Assembly (NCBI GenBank): GCA_030748735.1
Contig: JASMLK010000053.1
Location: 1-56,846, forward strand
Direction of reading: 5' to 3'
From: Myxococcota bacterium
GTDB lineage: Bacteria > Myxococcota_A > UBA9160 > UBA4427
Length of the DNA stretch: 56,846 nucleotides
The notes under the pieces were generated by a model. The model worked only from the letters and a program-made list of their open reading frames with translations, ran no database searches and was not told where the DNA came from. The stretch's first letter is position 1, and every line of letters begins with the position of its first letter. The position numbers and the translations under genes were made by a program. This document shows positions 44,370 to 53,649 of this stretch, piece after piece.

Positions 44370-46732
44370 GCAACCTCCGGCGGTTCGGGTTCGAGCGTCA
44401 TCCCGGCAACCCGATCACCGCTGCGCACCTCGTTGAACGTACACAGCGAGCGATAGCGCGACTCGTGGAGTGCAGCGTCGTCTTCGATCGAACGCGCCTG
44501 CGGCAGGTTCTTCGCCATCGCTTCGAGCAGGCCGCGATCACTCACCAGCCTGGCCAGGACACTCGCGAGCGACGCGTCATCGCCGGCAGCGAAGTGCAGA
44601 CCATCGACTTCGTCGCGCACGGCTTCCGCCATCCCCCCGATGTCGCTCGTCAAGACAGGCGTTCGCGCAAGGAAGGCTTCCTGGATCACCGTCGGACTGT
44701 TTTCGAACCAGAGCGACGGCACGACGAGCACGTCGAATTGCGAAAAGACCTCGCCGAGACGCTCGCGCTCGAACCGGCCGTGGAACCTGACGTTGTTCCC
44801 GGCGAGGTCCCGAAGCAGCGCGTGATGCGCATCGTGTTCCGGCTGGAAGTCGCCGAACAACGAAACCGCCAGGGCTGCTTCAGGCATTCGCGCCGCAGCG
44901 CGCAGCAGGACGTCGGCCCCCTTGTACCAGACGAGACTTCCCACGAAGCCGACGCGCAGGCGCCCTCGTGGGTCGGGTTGTTTCTTCTCGTCCATCTTCC
45001 CCGGATGGCAGATCCCGTTACGGGAAACCGCGACGCGCGAAGCGTCGAAGGCGCCGGTGTCGAGCAGGCGATCCTTCAAGAAGCGACTCGGCGAGACGAT
45101 CAGGTCGCACTGTGCGAAGGCCTTGGGAACGACGTTTTCGCGCGCGCGCAGGTCGAGATAGGCCTGCACCCGTCCTGCAGCGCGTGAACCTCGCGCCAGA
45201 GATGCAAAGAGAGACGCGGCGCTGTCGACGAACGGCGCAAGGTGGCGCGTCGCCTTCGCGTAGCGGGGAATGGCGGCATGGTTCCCGTCGCCCACACAGA
45301 CCTGACAACCGAGCCCCATCGACGATGCACAGCGCTCGCCGTCGGGGCGGATCATCTGCACCCGCGGACAAACGGCCCAGTAGTCATGGGCGTGAGCGAC
45401 CGTCGCAGCCCCCGCGCGTTCGGCAGTGTCGACGAGGCCAGTCGATAGATGGATCAGGTGCTGGAAGTGCACGACGTCGGGAGCGAACCGCTCGACCACC
45501 CCGACGAAGGCGCGTTCGGCACGGGGCTCGCGATAACTTTCCCGCAGGCGATCGTGGTCGAGGGCGTGACGCATGCGATGCACCTCGAGCCCATTCCAGC
45601 GGCCGCGTTCCACCTCGAAGTCGCGCGCACGCCCGTCCGGGTTGGGCGAACGCGTAAACACCGCAACTTCATGCCCCCGAGAGCGCATGGCCTGTGCGAG
45701 GTCATGGGTGTAGATCTCGGTCCCCGCCGAAGCCTCGGGCGGAAACCCATGAACCACGTAGAGAATGCGGAGCGGGCGCGGGTCGAGCATGCGCGTCGCG
45801 CGGCCTTCGCACCCGCCTTCGCACCCAACGCCGCGCAGCGCCTCCCTGCCACCGTGATGAAGCCCCAGAAAGAGCGCCCGCCGTCGCTCGCGCAAACGGC
45901 TCGCCAGTGCCGGGTCATCCCCGCTTTCGGCGCGTTCGACCAGCACGTCGACGTCGCCTTCGCGCTCGACACAGATCCGACCGAACCAGCGTGCGTTGAA
46001 GGCACCGTCGAGGCGGCCACGCTCGAAGAGTGTTTCGGCGGTATCGTCGTGTGTGTGCTCGACGCAGGCCTGCGGGTCGTAGACGAGGGTGAACCCCGCT
46101 TCGAGCAACCCCCGCGCCATCAACACGTCTTCACCGAAGACGGTGCGCGGGAAGGGATGTCGTTCCCATAGATTGCGGCGCACCGCCGACGCGACGTTGC
46201 TCATGTCGCAAAGCAGACGCCGCTCGTGGGGGTTCATCCGGGCATGAACCTCGGGCGACGGCAAACGCACTTCACGCCGCTCGCTGGAACGTGCAGGGTC
46301 GTCACGGGTGAGCGCACGAAGCTCCGCACTCGCCTCGGGACGATGCGATTGACGCGCGTACGCGGCCCCGACCTGCGGATCATCGAAGTTGCGCAACAAC
46401 TTCGAAAGGAAGTCGGCGTCGGCGGGAATCGCGTCCTGGCTGAGATAGACGAGGAACTCGCCCCGACTCATCGAAGCCAGCTGATTGCGGGTTTCGCCAT
46501 GATCGAACTCGGCCTGGGAAACCTGCGCGATCGAAAGCGCGCACGGAAGCTCGCGCTGCCAACGACGCAAGCGATCGAGGGTGTCGTCGCTCGAGCCCGA
46601 ATCCACGACGCAGATCTCGAAGCCCTCGCTGCCCCGCTGCATCGCGAGCCGTTCGAAGACACGGTCGAGCAGCGCGCCCGCGTTCCAGGTCGGAATCAGC
46701 ACCGAGATTCGGGGCGACGCGGCCACGCCCAT
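44366..46732 (-). CDS. Bifunctional glycosyltransferase (GT2-GT4 fusion)
   Basis: 788 aa with two catalytic units. Residues 7-290: GT-A with RISVLIPTWNAGALLDRVFE, VVDSGSSDDTLDRL and YLSQDAIPADADF, closely resembling domain 1 of the giant enzyme. Residues 317-760: GT-B/GT4 with LRILYVVHGFPPEASAGTEI (glycine-rich acceptor loop), HAHDYWAVCPR and RVGFVGSLVWYKGADVLL. VVPSLWFENSPTVIQEAFLA supplies the conserved E-x7-E donor-binding motif. The start is ATG at 46732 overlapping the wzt stop (TGATG); a GTG three bases upstream is equally close. The stop overlaps the next gene as ATGA. Confidence 0.9.
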   Translation of the reverse strand: MGVAASPRISVLIPTWNAGALLDRVFERLAMQRGSEGFEICVVDSGSSDDTLDRLRRWQRELPCALSIAQVSQAEFDHGETRNQLASMSRGEFLVYLSQDAIPADADFLSKLLRNFDDPQVGAAYARQSHRPEASAELRALTRDDPARSSERREVRLPSPEVHARMNPHERRLLCDMSNVASAVRRNLWERHPFPRTVFGEDVLMARGLLEAGFTLVYDPQACVEHTHDDTAETLFERGRLDGAFNARWFGRICVEREGDVDVLVERAESGDDPALASRLRERRRALFLGLHHGGREALRGVGCEGGCEGRATRMLDPRPLRILYVVHGFPPEASAGTEIYTHDLAQAMRSRGHEVAVFTRSPNPDGRARDFEVERGRWNGLEVHRMRHALDHDRLRESYREPRAERAFVGVVERFAPDVVHFQHLIHLSTGLVDTAERAGAATVAHAHDYWAVCPRVQMIRPDGERCASSMGLGCQVCVGDGNHAAIPRYAKATRHLAPFVDSAASLFASLARGSRAAGRVQAYLDLRARENVVPKAFAQCDLIVSPSRFLKDRLLDTGAFDASRVAVSRNGICHPGKMDEKKQPDPRGRLRVGFVGSLVWYKGADVLLRAAARMPEAALAVSLFGDFQPEHDAHHALLRDLAGNNVRFHGRFERERLGEVFSQFDVLVVPSLWFENSPTVIQEAFLARTPVLTSDIGGMAEAVRDEVDGLHFAAGDDASLASVLARLVSDRGLLEAMAKNLPQARSIEDDAALHESRYRSLCTFNEVRSGDRVAGMTLEPEPPEVA

Positions 46733-48084
46733 CACACACCGTCCCGCACGACGTCGATCGACACGGGATGGTCGTCCACCGTGAGGTCGACCCGACCGGT
46801 TGCCCGCGTCGGCTCCCCCTGCACGACGCGAAACATCGTGGCGTCGAGAATGCGGTGGAGATACCGCTCCTCTTCACCGTCGAAACCCGCATCGCGAGCA
46901 AGCACACCCGCGTTCAGGAAGTAGGCCCCGGGCGCGAGCGCCGCGCGAAAGGCGAAGTCGACGCGGAGGCGCGAGCCACCCGCGACCTTCTCCATCACGC
47001 GGTCTGCGGCATGACTCGCCTGCCCTGCGAGCTCGGCCCCCGTCACGGGCTTGATCATCATGCCGAAGCGAACGCCGCGGGCGGGTTCGCGAAATTCGAC
47101 CTCGAAGCGAAAACGGTAGACGCCGCCCGCTTCGAGTTGGTTGACCGGCGCACCGTGAAGGTCGGTCAGGTGGGGATCGAAGATCTGCGCCCGTTCGCCG
47201 CGCAGTTCCACCCGGCTCTGGCTGCGAAGTGCCGGATCGAGTGCGGGCTTCGCGGTCGCGTCGACATCGCCTTCGACATCCGCTTCGCCCCGGATGATTT
47301 CGTCGCGCACCGCGGAGCGCTGTGTATGGGGGGCATGGACGAGCTTCTTGTAGCGAGCGATCACCGCCTTGGGTTCGTCCTCGCAGAGCAGCTCCCCCGC
47401 GTCGAGCAAGACCGCGCGATCGCACAGTTCGATCACGCGCTCGGCCACGTGTGAAACGAAGACGATGGTGGCGCCCGTGGACTTGATCGCCTCGATGCGC
47501 GCGAAGCACTTGCGGTTGAAGGCTTCGTCGCCCACCGCGAGCACCTCGTCGATCACGAGGACCTCGGGGTCGCAGTGCACGGCGAGCGAAAACGCGAGAC
47601 GCGCCACCATGCCGGTCGAATACGTCTTGACCGCGCGATCGAAGAAGGGGCCGATCTCGGCAAAGGCTTCGATCTCGGGAAGACGCGCTTCGATCTCCTT
47701 GCGCGACATACCCTGGATCGCGCCACTCATCAGCACGTTCTCACGCCCGGTGAACTCGCGATGAAAGCCCGCACCGAGGGTCAAGAGCGGTGCGAGTTCG
47801 CCGCGAACATCCACGCGCCCCTGGGTGGGTTCGAGGGTTCCACAGATCAGGCGAAGCAGCGTCGACTTGCCGGAACCGTTGGCGCCTACGATGCCGAGCG
47901 TCTCACCATGGCCAACGTCGAGGTCGATGCTGCGCAGCGCCTGCACTTCGCGGTGTCGCGCATGGCCACCGCGTCCGAGGAGTTCCCAGAGGCGATCCTG
48001 CGGTCGAGCATAGAGGCGATACGTCTTCGCGACACCGCGGATGCAGATCGCCGGCTCGCCCGGCTGCGCCACGTCAGACGACAT
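46732..48084 (-). CDS. wzt: Polysaccharide ABC transporter ATPase Wzt with carbohydrate-binding domain
   Basis: 450 aa. The N-terminal ATPase carries LGIVGANGSGKSTLLRLICG (Walker A), TLGAGFHREFTGRENVLMSG, the signature VKTYSTGMVARLAFSLA and EVLVIDEVLAVGDEAF. It also has the switch His in VFVSHVAERV. These are the motifs of the O-antigen/capsule (KpsT/Wzt/TagH) group. A C-terminal extension from about residue 285 to 450 looks like the beta-sandwich that recognises the polysaccharide non-reducing end in Wzt of the O9a/O8 type. The start is ATG at 48084, overlapping wzm by 11 nt. Confidence 0.94.
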   Translation of the reverse strand: MSSDVAQPGEPAICIRGVAKTYRLYARPQDRLWELLGRGGHARHREVQALRSIDLDVGHGETLGIVGANGSGKSTLLRLICGTLEPTQGRVDVRGELAPLLTLGAGFHREFTGRENVLMSGAIQGMSRKEIEARLPEIEAFAEIGPFFDRAVKTYSTGMVARLAFSLAVHCDPEVLVIDEVLAVGDEAFNRKCFARIEAIKSTGATIVFVSHVAERVIELCDRAVLLDAGELLCEDEPKAVIARYKKLVHAPHTQRSAVRDEIIRGEADVEGDVDATAKPALDPALRSQSRVELRGERAQIFDPHLTDLHGAPVNQLEAGGVYRFRFEVEFREPARGVRFGMMIKPVTGAELAGQASHAADRVMEKVAGGSRLRVDFAFRAALAPGAYFLNAGVLARDAGFDGEEERYLHRILDATMFRVVQGEPTRATGRVDLTVDDHPVSIDVVRDGV

Positions 48085-48925
48085 CCGCAAAACCGCGCCG
48101 GGTGTACATGAACCAGGCATGCCCGAGACCCGCGACCGCAAACGACACGAATGTCACGACTGCGAGTGCGACCCAATCGGGTGCGTGCCCGAAGAACAAG
48201 AGCGACTTCGACCCTTCGAGCAACGTCGCAAAGGGATTGAGGGCGTAGACACCACGCAGGGCTTCGGGCACCCGGCTCGCCGGATAGAAAACCGGGCTCA
48301 GGAAGAGCAATGCGGTCGTCGCCATCACGGTGAGTTGCGAAAGATCGCGGAAGTACACCCCGAGCGAAGAAAGAAACCAGCAGACCCCGAGCGTGAGAAA
48401 GGCCAGCGGGATCAGGATCAACGGAAATACCAGGACCAGTGTCGAGGGCAGGCCGTAGAGCGCGACCGTGGTCACGAGCAGCACCGCCGCGCCGGCCAGA
48501 AATAGATAGAAGGAAGAAACCAGGCTCACCCACGGCAGGATCTCGACCGGAAAGCGCACCTGCACGATGAAGCGCTCGTGATCGAGCATCAGCCGCGGGG
48601 CTTCGTTCACGCAGTCGGAAAAGAAGGAAAGCAGGAGCACGCCCGAGTACACGAGGAGCCCGAAGGCGAACGGATCGTCCACCAGAGCGCGCGTCCCATC
48701 TGCGCTCCACGCCTCGGCCCCCGAAACGCCCCACTTCGCCTCGAAGACCAGGCTGAAAACGAGCGTATAGACCGCGAGCAGCAGCGCGGGTTGCACGACC
48801 AACCAGGCCGCGCCGAGCATGCTGCCGCGATAGCGACTCTGCACGCGCCGCCAGGCGAGCCGCGCGATCAAGTCACGATGGCGAAAGCCCGTCGTAAGGA
48901 ATGCAAGTGGACGAAGTTGGGACAA
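48074..48925 (-). CDS. wzm: Polysaccharide ABC transporter permease Wzm
   Basis: A 283-aa ABC-2-type permease with about six membrane helices. The N-terminal amphipathic DLIARLAWRRVQSRYRGSML precedes WLVVQPALLLAVYTLVFSLVF, the typical Wzm/TagG beginning. The C-terminal part has LFLSPVFYPASRVPE and LNPFATLLEGSKSLLF. The start appears to be TTG at 48925; no ATG or GTG candidate is better placed. It is the first gene of the minus-strand export/glycosyltransferase operon. It is divergent from the exosortase gene, with 73 nt between starts. Together with Wzt it should export a completed glycan. Confidence 0.93.
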   Translation of the reverse strand: MSQLRPLAFLTTGFRHRDLIARLAWRRVQSRYRGSMLGAAWLVVQPALLLAVYTLVFSLVFEAKWGVSGAEAWSADGTRALVDDPFAFGLLVYSGVLLLSFFSDCVNEAPRLMLDHERFIVQVRFPVEILPWVSLVSSFYLFLAGAAVLLVTTVALYGLPSTLVLVFPLILIPLAFLTLGVCWFLSSLGVYFRDLSQLTVMATTALLFLSPVFYPASRVPEALRGVYALNPFATLLEGSKSLLFFGHAPDWVALAVVTFVSFAVAGLGHAWFMYTRRGFADVV

Positions 48926-48998
48926 TTGGACTTCCGTTCGAAAGCGTTGGGCCGCATGTTGGACCGCATGCTAGCGTGACGCGGTTCCCCCCCGAAGC

Positions 48999-50588
48999 AT
49001 GGTCGCACACGTGGGCAGCGAGGAGAATCGGTTGGTGGGAACCCGGCAGCGCGGAATCGTGCTTCTCGTTGTCGCGGCGTTGGTTCTCTTCATTCATGTA
49101 GACATCGCCGACTTCGACCCCGAGCCGTACGGCACCGTTTCGATCGACAGCGCCGAAGCCGAACTCTTCGCGCCGGCCGGCGGATCGCCGATCCTCATCT
49201 ACGCAGTCTCTGCGCTGCTGTTCGCGGGAAGGCGACGCGAGATCGTGGCAGCCCTCGGCGCTCCCGCGAATTACGGCGTGGCGCTCCCGCTGCTCGTCGC
49301 AGGCCTCGGCCTCGGCCGCTGGGCCGACCATGTAGCCGCCCCCGAGCTCCTCGTCCCTGCACTGGTCTGCGTAGGCCTCGCAGCGGCGGCCTTGCTCGGC
49401 GGCACGCGGGCGTTGCGCGCAGTCGCGGTCCCCACCCTCTTCCTGATCTTCGCCTTCCCCGTGCCGGCCGCTGTCGTCAACCTGGTCGTCTGGCCGCTGC
49501 AACTCTCGACGGCCTGGAGCGCACATCTCACTCTCGGCCTCATGGGCTTCGCGGCCGAGCGCTTCGGGGACATCGTCCTGCTGGACGACCACTCCTTCAT
49601 GGTGATCGAAACCTGCAGCGGCATGCGGATGATCGAAACCCTCGTCATGGCCAGCGCCCTGTACGCGACGCTCTTCTATCGCCGTCCGGGGCAGGTCGTC
49701 GCCTTGCTCCTGCTCGCCCCCGTGATCGGCTACCTCGTCAACCTGCTCCGCGTCTTGTCGATCATCTTCAATCCCTACGCCGAATGGAGCACGGTGCACG
49801 AAACCCAGGGCGTGGTGATGTTGGTGCTGGGCGTGCTGCTGATCGCGGGGCTCGACCACCTGCTCGCCCGACGCGATCGGGCGAGACCACGGCCGCCGCG
49901 CGCGCCGGCAGCGTCGCCCCCGACCGACCCGGGCTCCGCGAACACGCGCGTGATCGCGTTGAGCACCGTCCTGCTGGCGGCCGGCATCGCGAACTTCGCA
50001 GCCGCACCCGCGAGCCAGCCCGACGCTGCGAAGTTGCGCGCTTTCGACATTCCGACACAGATCGCGGGGAGCAAGGCTCGCGGCCGCAAGCTCGACCGAC
50101 AGTTCTACGGAAGCGTGGGAATCTCGCGCTGGTTGCACCGCGAATACGACTTTCTGGGTGAACCCGTCGCCGTCCAGATCCTCGCCGACGACCGCCTCGA
50201 CCGCAGAGGCAGTCTGGTGTCTGCAAAAAACGCCATTCCGGGGCGAGGTCTGATCGTCGTGTCCCACGACACTGCACCTCTCGGCGACGGTTCCTTCGTG
50301 GATCGGTACCTGTTCGCCGGGCGCAACAAGCGAATCCTCGTCTATCACTGGTACGAGGGGGTCCGGGGCCCGCTGGAAGAAACCGTCCGCAACACCTTCG
50401 CCCTCGAGCGGGGACCGACCCGGCGTGCTGGCGCGGCGCTATCGGTCCGCCTCAGCACACCCGTACGCGAAAGGCCCGACGCCCTCGAAGAGGCGAACCG
50501 GCGCCTCGTGGGTTTCGCCGAAGAAATGCGCAGGAGCCTTGCCCCCGTGAGCAGGGGCCAGGAAGCCCGAGACGGCGGAACTACCTGA
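48999..50588 (+). CDS. Exosortase fused to EpsI-like domain
   Basis: 529 aa. Residues 17-300 hold about eight transmembrane helices with the exosortase catalytic triad: Cys206 in MVIETCSGMRM, Arg251 in YLVNLLRVLSIIF and His267 in STVHETQGVVM. Residues 310-515 form an extracytoplasmic EpsI-like (DUF3485) domain (YGSVGISRWLHREYDF, VYHWYEG-type motif). Such fusions process PEP-CTERM-type C-terminal sorting signals and occur in exopolysaccharide loci. No protein ending in a recognisable sorting signal is encoded in this window, so the substrate must be elsewhere or atypical. Confidence 0.9.
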   Translation: MVAHVGSEENRLVGTRQRGIVLLVVAALVLFIHVDIADFDPEPYGTVSIDSAEAELFAPAGGSPILIYAVSALLFAGRRREIVAALGAPANYGVALPLLVAGLGLGRWADHVAAPELLVPALVCVGLAAAALLGGTRALRAVAVPTLFLIFAFPVPAAVVNLVVWPLQLSTAWSAHLTLGLMGFAAERFGDIVLLDDHSFMVIETCSGMRMIETLVMASALYATLFYRRPGQVVALLLLAPVIGYLVNLLRVLSIIFNPYAEWSTVHETQGVVMLVLGVLLIAGLDHLLARRDRARPRPPRAPAASPPTDPGSANTRVIALSTVLLAAGIANFAAAPASQPDAAKLRAFDIPTQIAGSKARGRKLDRQFYGSVGISRWLHREYDFLGEPVAVQILADDRLDRRGSLVSAKNAIPGRGLIVVSHDTAPLGDGSFVDRYLFAGRNKRILVYHWYEGVRGPLEETVRNTFALERGPTRRAGAALSVRLSTPVRERPDALEEANRRLVGFAEEMRRSLAPVSRGQEARDGGTT

Positions 50589-50819
50589 CGGGCGGAGACA
50601 TCGAAGGGCTGCGGGTGCTCGTCTACGACGTTCTCACCACACATCCCGACGCCGCTTCAGCAAGCGGCCCGAGCAAAGAGGCAGCACATGAGTAACGCTA
50701 CTGCTTGCAGTGGATTCTCACCGGTTGATACACTGCAAAAGTTCGCGAAAGAACCACCCATCGGGCGCCGATCTAGCCAGACGACGCGAAGCGAACACGA
50801 TGAAACGCACGAGGAAGGT

Positions 50820-52061
50820 ATGGACCCACTCCGAAACCAGCACGCCCACTGCACCACCCGGATCCCGCATCGATCGAAGCCGACCCGGAGCGTGCCGCGG
50901 GGCGTGTTTTCGGCAGCTCTTTCGCTGCTCTTCGCGCTTGGTCTTCCGGGCGCGACGGCCTTCGCGGGGCCGGCGCAGTCGATCCTCACCGTCGCCGACT
51001 TCAACCAGGACGGCATCACGGACCTGCTCGCCGAGAAGATTTCGGGCAGCAACCAGGGCCTTCTCTGGGTGATGCTGATCGATGGCTCCGATGGCAGTGC
51101 CGACGGCGCGCTGCTCGGCAACGAGTTCCCACTTCAACTGCAGGACAACTACGAATTCCTCGCGGTCGGCAACTTCAACGGCAACCTCGAAGGCCAGTCG
51201 CAGATCGCCGCGCGCAAGACCGGCGGCACCCCCTCGAACGAGATCGGTGGTATTCGCGTCTGGGACCTGAGCGACAACGCTTCGACGACCACGACCGCTT
51301 CCGAAGGCTCGTTGATCGCCATTCCCGACCCGATGTACAGCCTCGTCGGCATCGGCGACATGGACGGCAACGGTGTCGACGACTTCGTCTTCATCCAGGA
51401 CAACACGGGCTTCAACCCGGGCCTCATTCGTGTCTACCTGATGAACACCTCGATGGAGGTTCAGCAGATCGCCCACGCCTTGATCGTGGACGCCTACCCG
51501 GGGCTCGAACTCTTTGGCGTGGCCGACGTCACGGGCGACGGCACGGCGGACATCGTGCTCGCCAACCGAACGCAGCGGAACCTCCGGATCTTTGCGATGG
51601 AAGACGACGCCACCAACGGGATCGCGATCACCGAGCAGCTGTTCGCCTTCTCGGTACCGCCGAATACCTACGACTTCCTCGGCTTCGCGTTGATCGATCC
51701 CGGTGCCCGGGCCGACCTCGTCTACGCCAAGAACGGCGCACCGAACGAGGGCCTGATGCGCGCCCAGTTGGTACCGGCGCTCACCTCCGGTGTGGCGGGA
51801 CAACTTGAACCGTTTCATCCCACGAATCTCGGTACGAGCTTCGACTACGTGGGCAGTGGTCTCGTCGACAGTGACACCGAGAGCGATCTCATCTTGATCC
51901 GCAACGGCGGCGCAACGGAAGGCCAGATCAAGGCCGTGCTGCTCGAAGTCGACACCGGCAACCTCAGTTCGACGGACCACATCGATTCCTCGACCTTCCC
52001 GGTTCGCATTCCGCAAACGGATTGGGACGAACGCACCACCGGGCCCGTCACGATTCCCTAG
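50820..52061 (+). CDS. Secreted FG-GAP/VCBS-like repeat protein
   Basis: A 413-aa exported protein. The start at ATG 50820 has a good GAGGAAGG Shine-Dalgarno. It yields a long basic N-region, then a signal peptide ending LPGATAFA before GPAQS. An in-frame ATG at 50688 would add 44 unlikely residues. The mature part shows FG-GAP-type repeats with Ca-binding-like motifs: ADFNQDGITDLLAE, DMDGNGVDDFVFI, DVTGDGTADIVLA and an OSDTESDLILI-like final copy (VDSDTESDLILIRN). A beta-propeller is likely. It has no C-terminal anchor or PEP-CTERM. Surface adhesion or polysaccharide contact is plausible but unproven. It lies between the exosortase and a glycosyltransferase. Confidence 0.82.
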   Translation: MDPLRNQHAHCTTRIPHRSKPTRSVPRGVFSAALSLLFALGLPGATAFAGPAQSILTVADFNQDGITDLLAEKISGSNQGLLWVMLIDGSDGSADGALLGNEFPLQLQDNYEFLAVGNFNGNLEGQSQIAARKTGGTPSNEIGGIRVWDLSDNASTTTTASEGSLIAIPDPMYSLVGIGDMDGNGVDDFVFIQDNTGFNPGLIRVYLMNTSMEVQQIAHALIVDAYPGLELFGVADVTGDGTADIVLANRTQRNLRIFAMEDDATNGIAITEQLFAFSVPPNTYDFLGFALIDPGARADLVYAKNGAPNEGLMRAQLVPALTSGVAGQLEPFHPTNLGTSFDYVGSGLVDSDTESDLILIRNGGATEGQIKAVLLEVDTGNLSSTDHIDSSTFPVRIPQTDWDERTTGPVTIP

Positions 52062-52093
52062 CCCGGAATAGCTTGGGGAGGACCGCGCCCACC

Positions 52094-53611
52094 ATGCGCG
52101 TCCTGCTGTGCCTGCATTCCTCGCCCGACGTGCGAACGGCGGGGGTCGAGGTCCATACGGCGGCGCTCGCCACTGCGCTTTCGGTCGACCACGAGGTGTC
52201 CGTCCTGGTTCCCAGGGCTGCACCCGGGTCGAAGGTTCGCTCGCAGCGAGACGAAGCAGCGGGTTCATCTCGGGGACCTTCCAAATGGAAGGTGATCGAA
52301 GTGGGTTCGGGTCGTCCCGGGCTCTCCTTCGAAGCCCTGTACCGCGGTGACCGCGAAACGCGCGCCGACATCGAACGCACACTCGACGAGTTCCGCCCCG
52401 ATGTCGTCCACGTGCAGCACCTGATGGGCCTTTCGAGCGACCTGCCCGAACTCGCGCAGGCGCGGAACATCCCCGTCGTCATGACGGTCCACGACCACTG
52501 GCTCGAATGCGCGGCCGGCGGCCAACGCTTTCACCGAGACCTGGGGCGCTGCAGCGAGATGTCTGCCGATCGCTGCGCGGACTGCACCGCACATCTTTCG
52601 GGTCCGGCACTGCGTGTTCGCGCCGCCCTCGCGCGGGTTGGCCTGCAGGTGCGTGCGCCGAGGCGAGTTGCAGTGCCGGACGACGAGGCACGCAGCGAGA
52701 CGGCAGCCCCCTCTTCTTCTTGGAGCGTGTGGCCTGCTCGTCTGCTTCGCGTTCCCCACGCGAAACAGCGGGCGAAGCTCGCGCAACGCGAAGCCGAACT
52801 GCTCGAGATGACCCACGCAGTCGATCGCTTCCTCGCCCCGTCGCGCTTCATGCGCGATGCCCTCGTGCGCTTCGGTGTACCCGGCCGGTCGATTCGGCGC
52901 ATCGCGTTCGGGCTACCCGACACCCACCGCGACACTCCGCGGGTGCTTCCAGAATACGCGCGTCGCTTCGCCTATCTCGGCACCATCGCGCCACACAAAG
53001 GCGTTCACACCCTGATCGCCGCGATGGACGCACTGCCCGACGACGCTCGACTCGACGTCTATGGCGACTCCGCTGGCGATCCGGGTTACGCGAAGGCCCT
53101 GCGTGCGCGGGCAGACCATCCCGGGATCCACTTCCACGGCCCGCTCGAGGTCGATGAAGTCTCCGAGCGGCTGCGCGAGGTCGACTGTCTCGTGGTGCCT
53201 TCGCTCTGGTACGAGAACGCGCCGCTCGTGATTCTCGAAGCGTTCGCGGCCGGCATCGGCGTCATTGCGAGTGACCTCGGCGGTCATCGCGAACTGCTCG
53301 CCGAACAAGCTGAAGAGGAACGTGGCCTCCTCTTCGCTCCTGACGCGCCAGGAGCCCTCGAAGAGGCTCTCCTGCGCGTCTACCGCGAAGCGGGCGTGCT
53401 GCGACGAATGACTTCGGGCAGGCCCTGTGTTCGCTCGATCGAGGATCACGCACGAGAAACGAGCGCGCTGTATCGCGAGCTGATCCACGAATTCGACAGT
53501 CCTTCACTCCACGGTGTCGACGATGCACGATACGATCGTATGGACACAGTCGCGGGTGCGGAAGAGCAGTCACCTCGCGAGCAGCACACGACGTCCGGGC
53601 CAACGGCCTGA
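52094..53611 (+). CDS. Family 4 glycosyltransferase
   Basis: A 505-aa GT-B enzyme. It starts MRVLLCLHSSPDVRTAGVE, with the N-terminal acceptor domain running to about residue 260. HVQHLMGLSSDLPEL and VMTVHDHWLECAAGG match GT4 family landmarks. A cysteine-containing loop (RCSEMSADRCADC) recalls similar loops in the GT4 part of the 44366-46732 protein. The donor domain begins FAYLGTIAPHKGVHTLI and contains VVPSLWYENAPLVILEAFAAG, the E-x7-E nucleotide-binding motif. The start is set by the natural GT-B N-terminus at ATG 52094. The gene lies 32 nt after the FG-GAP protein. Confidence 0.88.
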   Translation: MRVLLCLHSSPDVRTAGVEVHTAALATALSVDHEVSVLVPRAAPGSKVRSQRDEAAGSSRGPSKWKVIEVGSGRPGLSFEALYRGDRETRADIERTLDEFRPDVVHVQHLMGLSSDLPELAQARNIPVVMTVHDHWLECAAGGQRFHRDLGRCSEMSADRCADCTAHLSGPALRVRAALARVGLQVRAPRRVAVPDDEARSETAAPSSSWSVWPARLLRVPHAKQRAKLAQREAELLEMTHAVDRFLAPSRFMRDALVRFGVPGRSIRRIAFGLPDTHRDTPRVLPEYARRFAYLGTIAPHKGVHTLIAAMDALPDDARLDVYGDSAGDPGYAKALRARADHPGIHFHGPLEVDEVSERLREVDCLVVPSLWYENAPLVILEAFAAGIGVIASDLGGHRELLAEQAEEERGLLFAPDAPGALEEALLRVYREAGVLRRMTSGRPCVRSIEDHARETSALYRELIHEFDSPSLHGVDDARYDRMDTVAGAEEQSPREQHTTSGPTA

Positions 53612-53634
53612 ACGAAGCGTACCTTCGAGCGACA

Positions 53635-53646
53635 GGGGGGGGGGGG
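53635..53646 (+). repeat. 12-G homopolymer tract overlapping the lipoprotein ribosome-binding site
   Basis: Twelve consecutive G residues end 3 nt before the ATG of the lipoprotein gene, occupying the Shine-Dalgarno position. Runs of this length are prone to slipped-strand length change, which would alter spacing or strength of translation initiation. Confidence 0.85.
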
Positions 53647-53649
53647 AAC

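Noticed and set aside
50688..50819. Upstream in-frame ATG (MSNATACSG...) as start of the FG-GAP protein.
   Set aside because: It would bury the signal peptide behind 44 polar residues; the ATG at 50820 has a better Shine-Dalgarno.
52030..52061. PEP-CTERM-type sorting signal at the end of the FG-GAP protein next to the exosortase.
   Set aside because: The C-terminus has no hydrophobic helix or basic tail.
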